Origin: Caldilineaceae bacterium
GTDB taxonomy: Bacteria > Chloroflexota > Anaerolineae > Caldilineales > Caldilineaceae
Direction of reading: 5' to 3'
DNA: 7,100 bases
Assembly (NCBI GenBank): GCA_012032975.1
Contig: JAAUPU010000138.1
Location: forward strand, 1 to 7,100
The notes under the pieces are model-generated. The model saw only the letters and a program-made list of their open reading frames with translations, was not told the DNA's origin and made no database searches. Position 1 is the first letter of the stretch, and every line of letters begins with the position of its first letter. This document shows positions 5,620-7,100 of this stretch, piece after piece. Position numbers and translations under genes: made by a program.

Positions 5620-6963
5620 TCAGCGGCCGAAGATTTTGTCCAGCTCGTCCACGGCCTGTGGCAAGGTGAAGACCACGGTCTTGTCGCCTGGCTCAATGAG
5701 CGTATCGCCCTGAGGGACCAGGAAACGATCCCCGTGCAGAATTGCGCCGACGATGGCATCCTCTGGGAATCGAACATCCTTGAGCGGTTTGCGCGTAATC
5801 TTGGAACCTTTTTCCGGAATGTACTCGATGGCTTGGGCGTTGATTCCTGGCAAACTGGCGATGGAAGCCACCTGTTGATGGTGGATGAATCGCTGCACCG
5901 CGTTGACGGTCAATACCTGCTTGCTGACCACCGCGTCCATGCCGATGGTGGACGTAATCGGTAGATATTCGACCTTGTTGACCAACGCAATCGAACGGGG
6001 CACGTTGGAGTGTCGCGCCAGCAGTGTGGTGATGATGTTCTTCTCATCTTGCCCGGTCACCGCAACCAGCGCATCCATTTCATAGAGGCCCTCTGCGGCC
6101 AGCAGGTCAAAATCCGTGCCGTCACCGTGGATCACCAGCGCACGCGGCAAGGTTTCCGCAATTTTCTGGGCGCGATCTTCGCGGTCTTCGAAGATCTTGA
6201 CGTTGGCTTCATCGGCGATGCCAGCGGCCACGAACTGACCGATCAGCCCCCCGCCCAGGATCATCACGTTGTTGATGCGCGCCTCTGTCTTGCCGGTCAA
6301 CGCCTTGAACTCGTTGGCATAGTCTGGGTCGCAGACCACGAAGACCTGGTCGCCCGGCAATATTTGGTCGGTGCCCTTGGGGATGAGGGTGCGATGGTTA
6401 CGGCTGATGGCGACGATGCGCACAGGCGGGTTGCCGTGGCGGCGGCCAAGTTCCTTCAGAGGGGTATGCAGCAGGGATGATGTGCGTTCGACTTGCAGAC
6501 CCAGCAACTGAATCTTGCCGCCTTCGAACTCCACGGCATACGAAGCGCTCGACTCGTGGATCAGCCGGATGATCGCGTCGGCGGCCTCTTTCTCGGGGTG
6601 AATGATATGATCGACGCCCAACTCTTCAGGAGAGAGGATAAAGCCGGGCGCGGTATATTCGGGGTTGCGCACGCGGGCAATGGTTGTGGCCGCGCCGGCT
6701 TTTTTGGCCAATCGACAGACCATCAGGTTGGCGTCGTCGTTGTCGGTCATCGCCGCGACGATATCCATCCGATCCAGTCCAGCCCTTTGCAGCGTGTAGA
6801 AGCTGGCTGCGTTGCCTTCGATCACAAAGGCGTCCAGTTGCTCGCTGGCGCGGATGACCCGTTTTGGATCCTGCTCGACGATGGTAATGTCGTGGCGCTC
6901 GCGGGACAGGCGCCGGCTCAATTGGAAACCGACATCACCCGCCCCAACGATCAGAATGCGCAT
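5620..6963 (-). CDS. trkA: TrkA, regulatory NAD-binding subunit of the Trk potassium transporter
   Basis: This encodes 447 residues, the usual full TrkA length. It has two tandem RCK modules. The first Rossmann fold carries GAGDVG (7-12) with acidic Glu30 at the end of the second strand. The second carries GGGLIG (237-242) with Glu259/Asp260 in the matching place. Each is followed by an RCK C-terminal ligand domain (about 140-222 and 366-447). TrkA forms a cytoplasmic ring on the membrane subunit TrkH and gates it in response to NAD(H) or adenine nucleotides. The start at 6963 is supported by AGGAG ten bases upstream, which overlaps the stop codon of typA. trkH follows on the same strand, so the two subunits are very likely co-transcribed. 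No lesion is visible in this gene. Confidence 0.95.
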   Translation of the reverse strand: MRILIVGAGDVGFQLSRRLSRERHDITIVEQDPKRVIRASEQLDAFVIEGNAASFYTLQRAGLDRMDIVAAMTDNDDANLMVCRLAKKAGAATTIARVRNPEYTAPGFILSPEELGVDHIIHPEKEAADAIIRLIHESSASYAVEFEGGKIQLLGLQVERTSSLLHTPLKELGRRHGNPPVRIVAISRNHRTLIPKGTDQILPGDQVFVVCDPDYANEFKALTGKTEARINNVMILGGGLIGQFVAAGIADEANVKIFEDREDRAQKIAETLPRALVIHGDGTDFDLLAAEGLYEMDALVAVTGQDEKNIITTLLARHSNVPRSIALVNKVEYLPITSTIGMDAVVSKQVLTVNAVQRFIHHQQVASIASLPGINAQAIEYIPEKGSKITRKPLKDVRFPEDAIVGAILHGDRFLVPQGDTLIEPGDKTVVFTLPQAVDELDKIFGR

Positions 6964-6973
6964 ACGCTACTCG

Positions 6974-6978
6974 CTCCT
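6974..6978 (-). promoter_or_regulatory. trkA ribosome binding site overlapping the typA stop
   Basis: On the minus strand the typA stop TAG and the Shine-Dalgarno of trkA share bases as TAGGAG, ten bases before the trkA ATG. This packing implies that typA and trkA lie on one transcript and that ribosomes ending typA may help translation of trkA. Confidence 0.6.
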
Positions 6979-7100
6979 ACGCCATTTTGGCCTTCTTGAT
7001 GCGTTTGGCCGATCGTTGTCTGATTTCGTGGTTCAACTCTTTCTTGCGAATCCGCAGCGACTTTGGGGTCACTTCCAGCAGATCGTTCGTCGGAAAGACT
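6977..7100 (-). CDS. typA: TypA/BipA translational GTPase, C-terminal end (partial)
   Basis: The last 40 codons lie inside the window, ending at TAG 6979-6977. The peptide NDLLEVTPKSLRIRKKELN is the signature end of TypA/BipA, where (D)ELxEVTPxSIRxRKxxL is highly conserved, followed by a lysine- and arginine-rich tail (here RQRSAKRIKKAKMA). TypA is a ribosome-binding GTPase related to EF-G that assists 50S assembly and translation under stress or cold. The GTPase domain is beyond the right edge. The stop is 13 bases from the trkA start, so typA is probably the first or an early gene of a typA-trkA-trkH operon. I know of no fixed functional link between TypA and potassium uptake. Confidence 0.88.
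   Translation of the reverse strand, partial: VFPTNDLLEVTPKSLRIRKKELNHEIRQRSAKRIKKAKMA

Noticed and set aside
6493..6999. Plus-strand open frames antisense to trkA (also 6010-6480)
   Set aside because: They mirror trkA codons and have no independent motif or ribosome binding site.
1..7100. CRISPR array, tRNA, rRNA, insertion sequence or prophage genes
   Set aside because: No regularly spaced repeats, cloverleaf-like sequence, terminal inverted repeats or transposase/integrase motifs were seen on either strand.

Overview
The window looks like a bacterial chromosome segment of moderately high GC. Protein style points to a Chloroflexota (Anaerolineae/Caldilineae-like) organism: an Elp3-type GNAT tail, a TypA-TrkA-TrkH block, and several small toxin-antitoxin families of the kind common in Chloroflexota and cyanobacteria. 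This taxonomic guess is inference; no rRNA or marker gene is complete here.

Left part (1-1910). The window opens with the 3' end of an Elp3-type tRNA-modifying enzyme (+). It is followed by what reads as a decaying toxin-antitoxin area. There is the C-terminal stub of a toxin joined by an ATGA overlap to a YgiT/MqsA-type zinc-finger antitoxin. That antitoxin has lost one zinc-ligand cysteine and carries a pair of compensating frameshifts. On the other strand is the tail of a DUF433-type antitoxin. A six-helix membrane protein of unknown function (+) follows. Convergent to it is a hicAB pair (-) in which hicB is intact but hicA has no usable start codon.

Middle part (1911-4049). A complete D-2-hydroxyacid dehydrogenase (-) is divergent from a short conserved-looking hypothetical gene (+). 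Next comes an SDR oxidoreductase (+) whose last 15 residues are displaced by one extra T in a T5 run.

Right part (4111-7100). A minus-strand operon reads typA (3' end only), trkA, trkH. TypA is a ribosome-associated GTPase. TrkA (two RCK modules) and TrkH (four pore repeats) together form a Trk/Ktr-type potassium uptake system. TrkH is interrupted by one extra base in a G6 run; removing it restores a full-length 480-residue protein.

I see no CRISPR array, rRNA, tRNA, integrase, transposase or convincingly new multi-gene system. The points of most interest are the layered toxin-antitoxin decay and the two homopolymer frameshifts in otherwise intact genes, which may be assembly errors.
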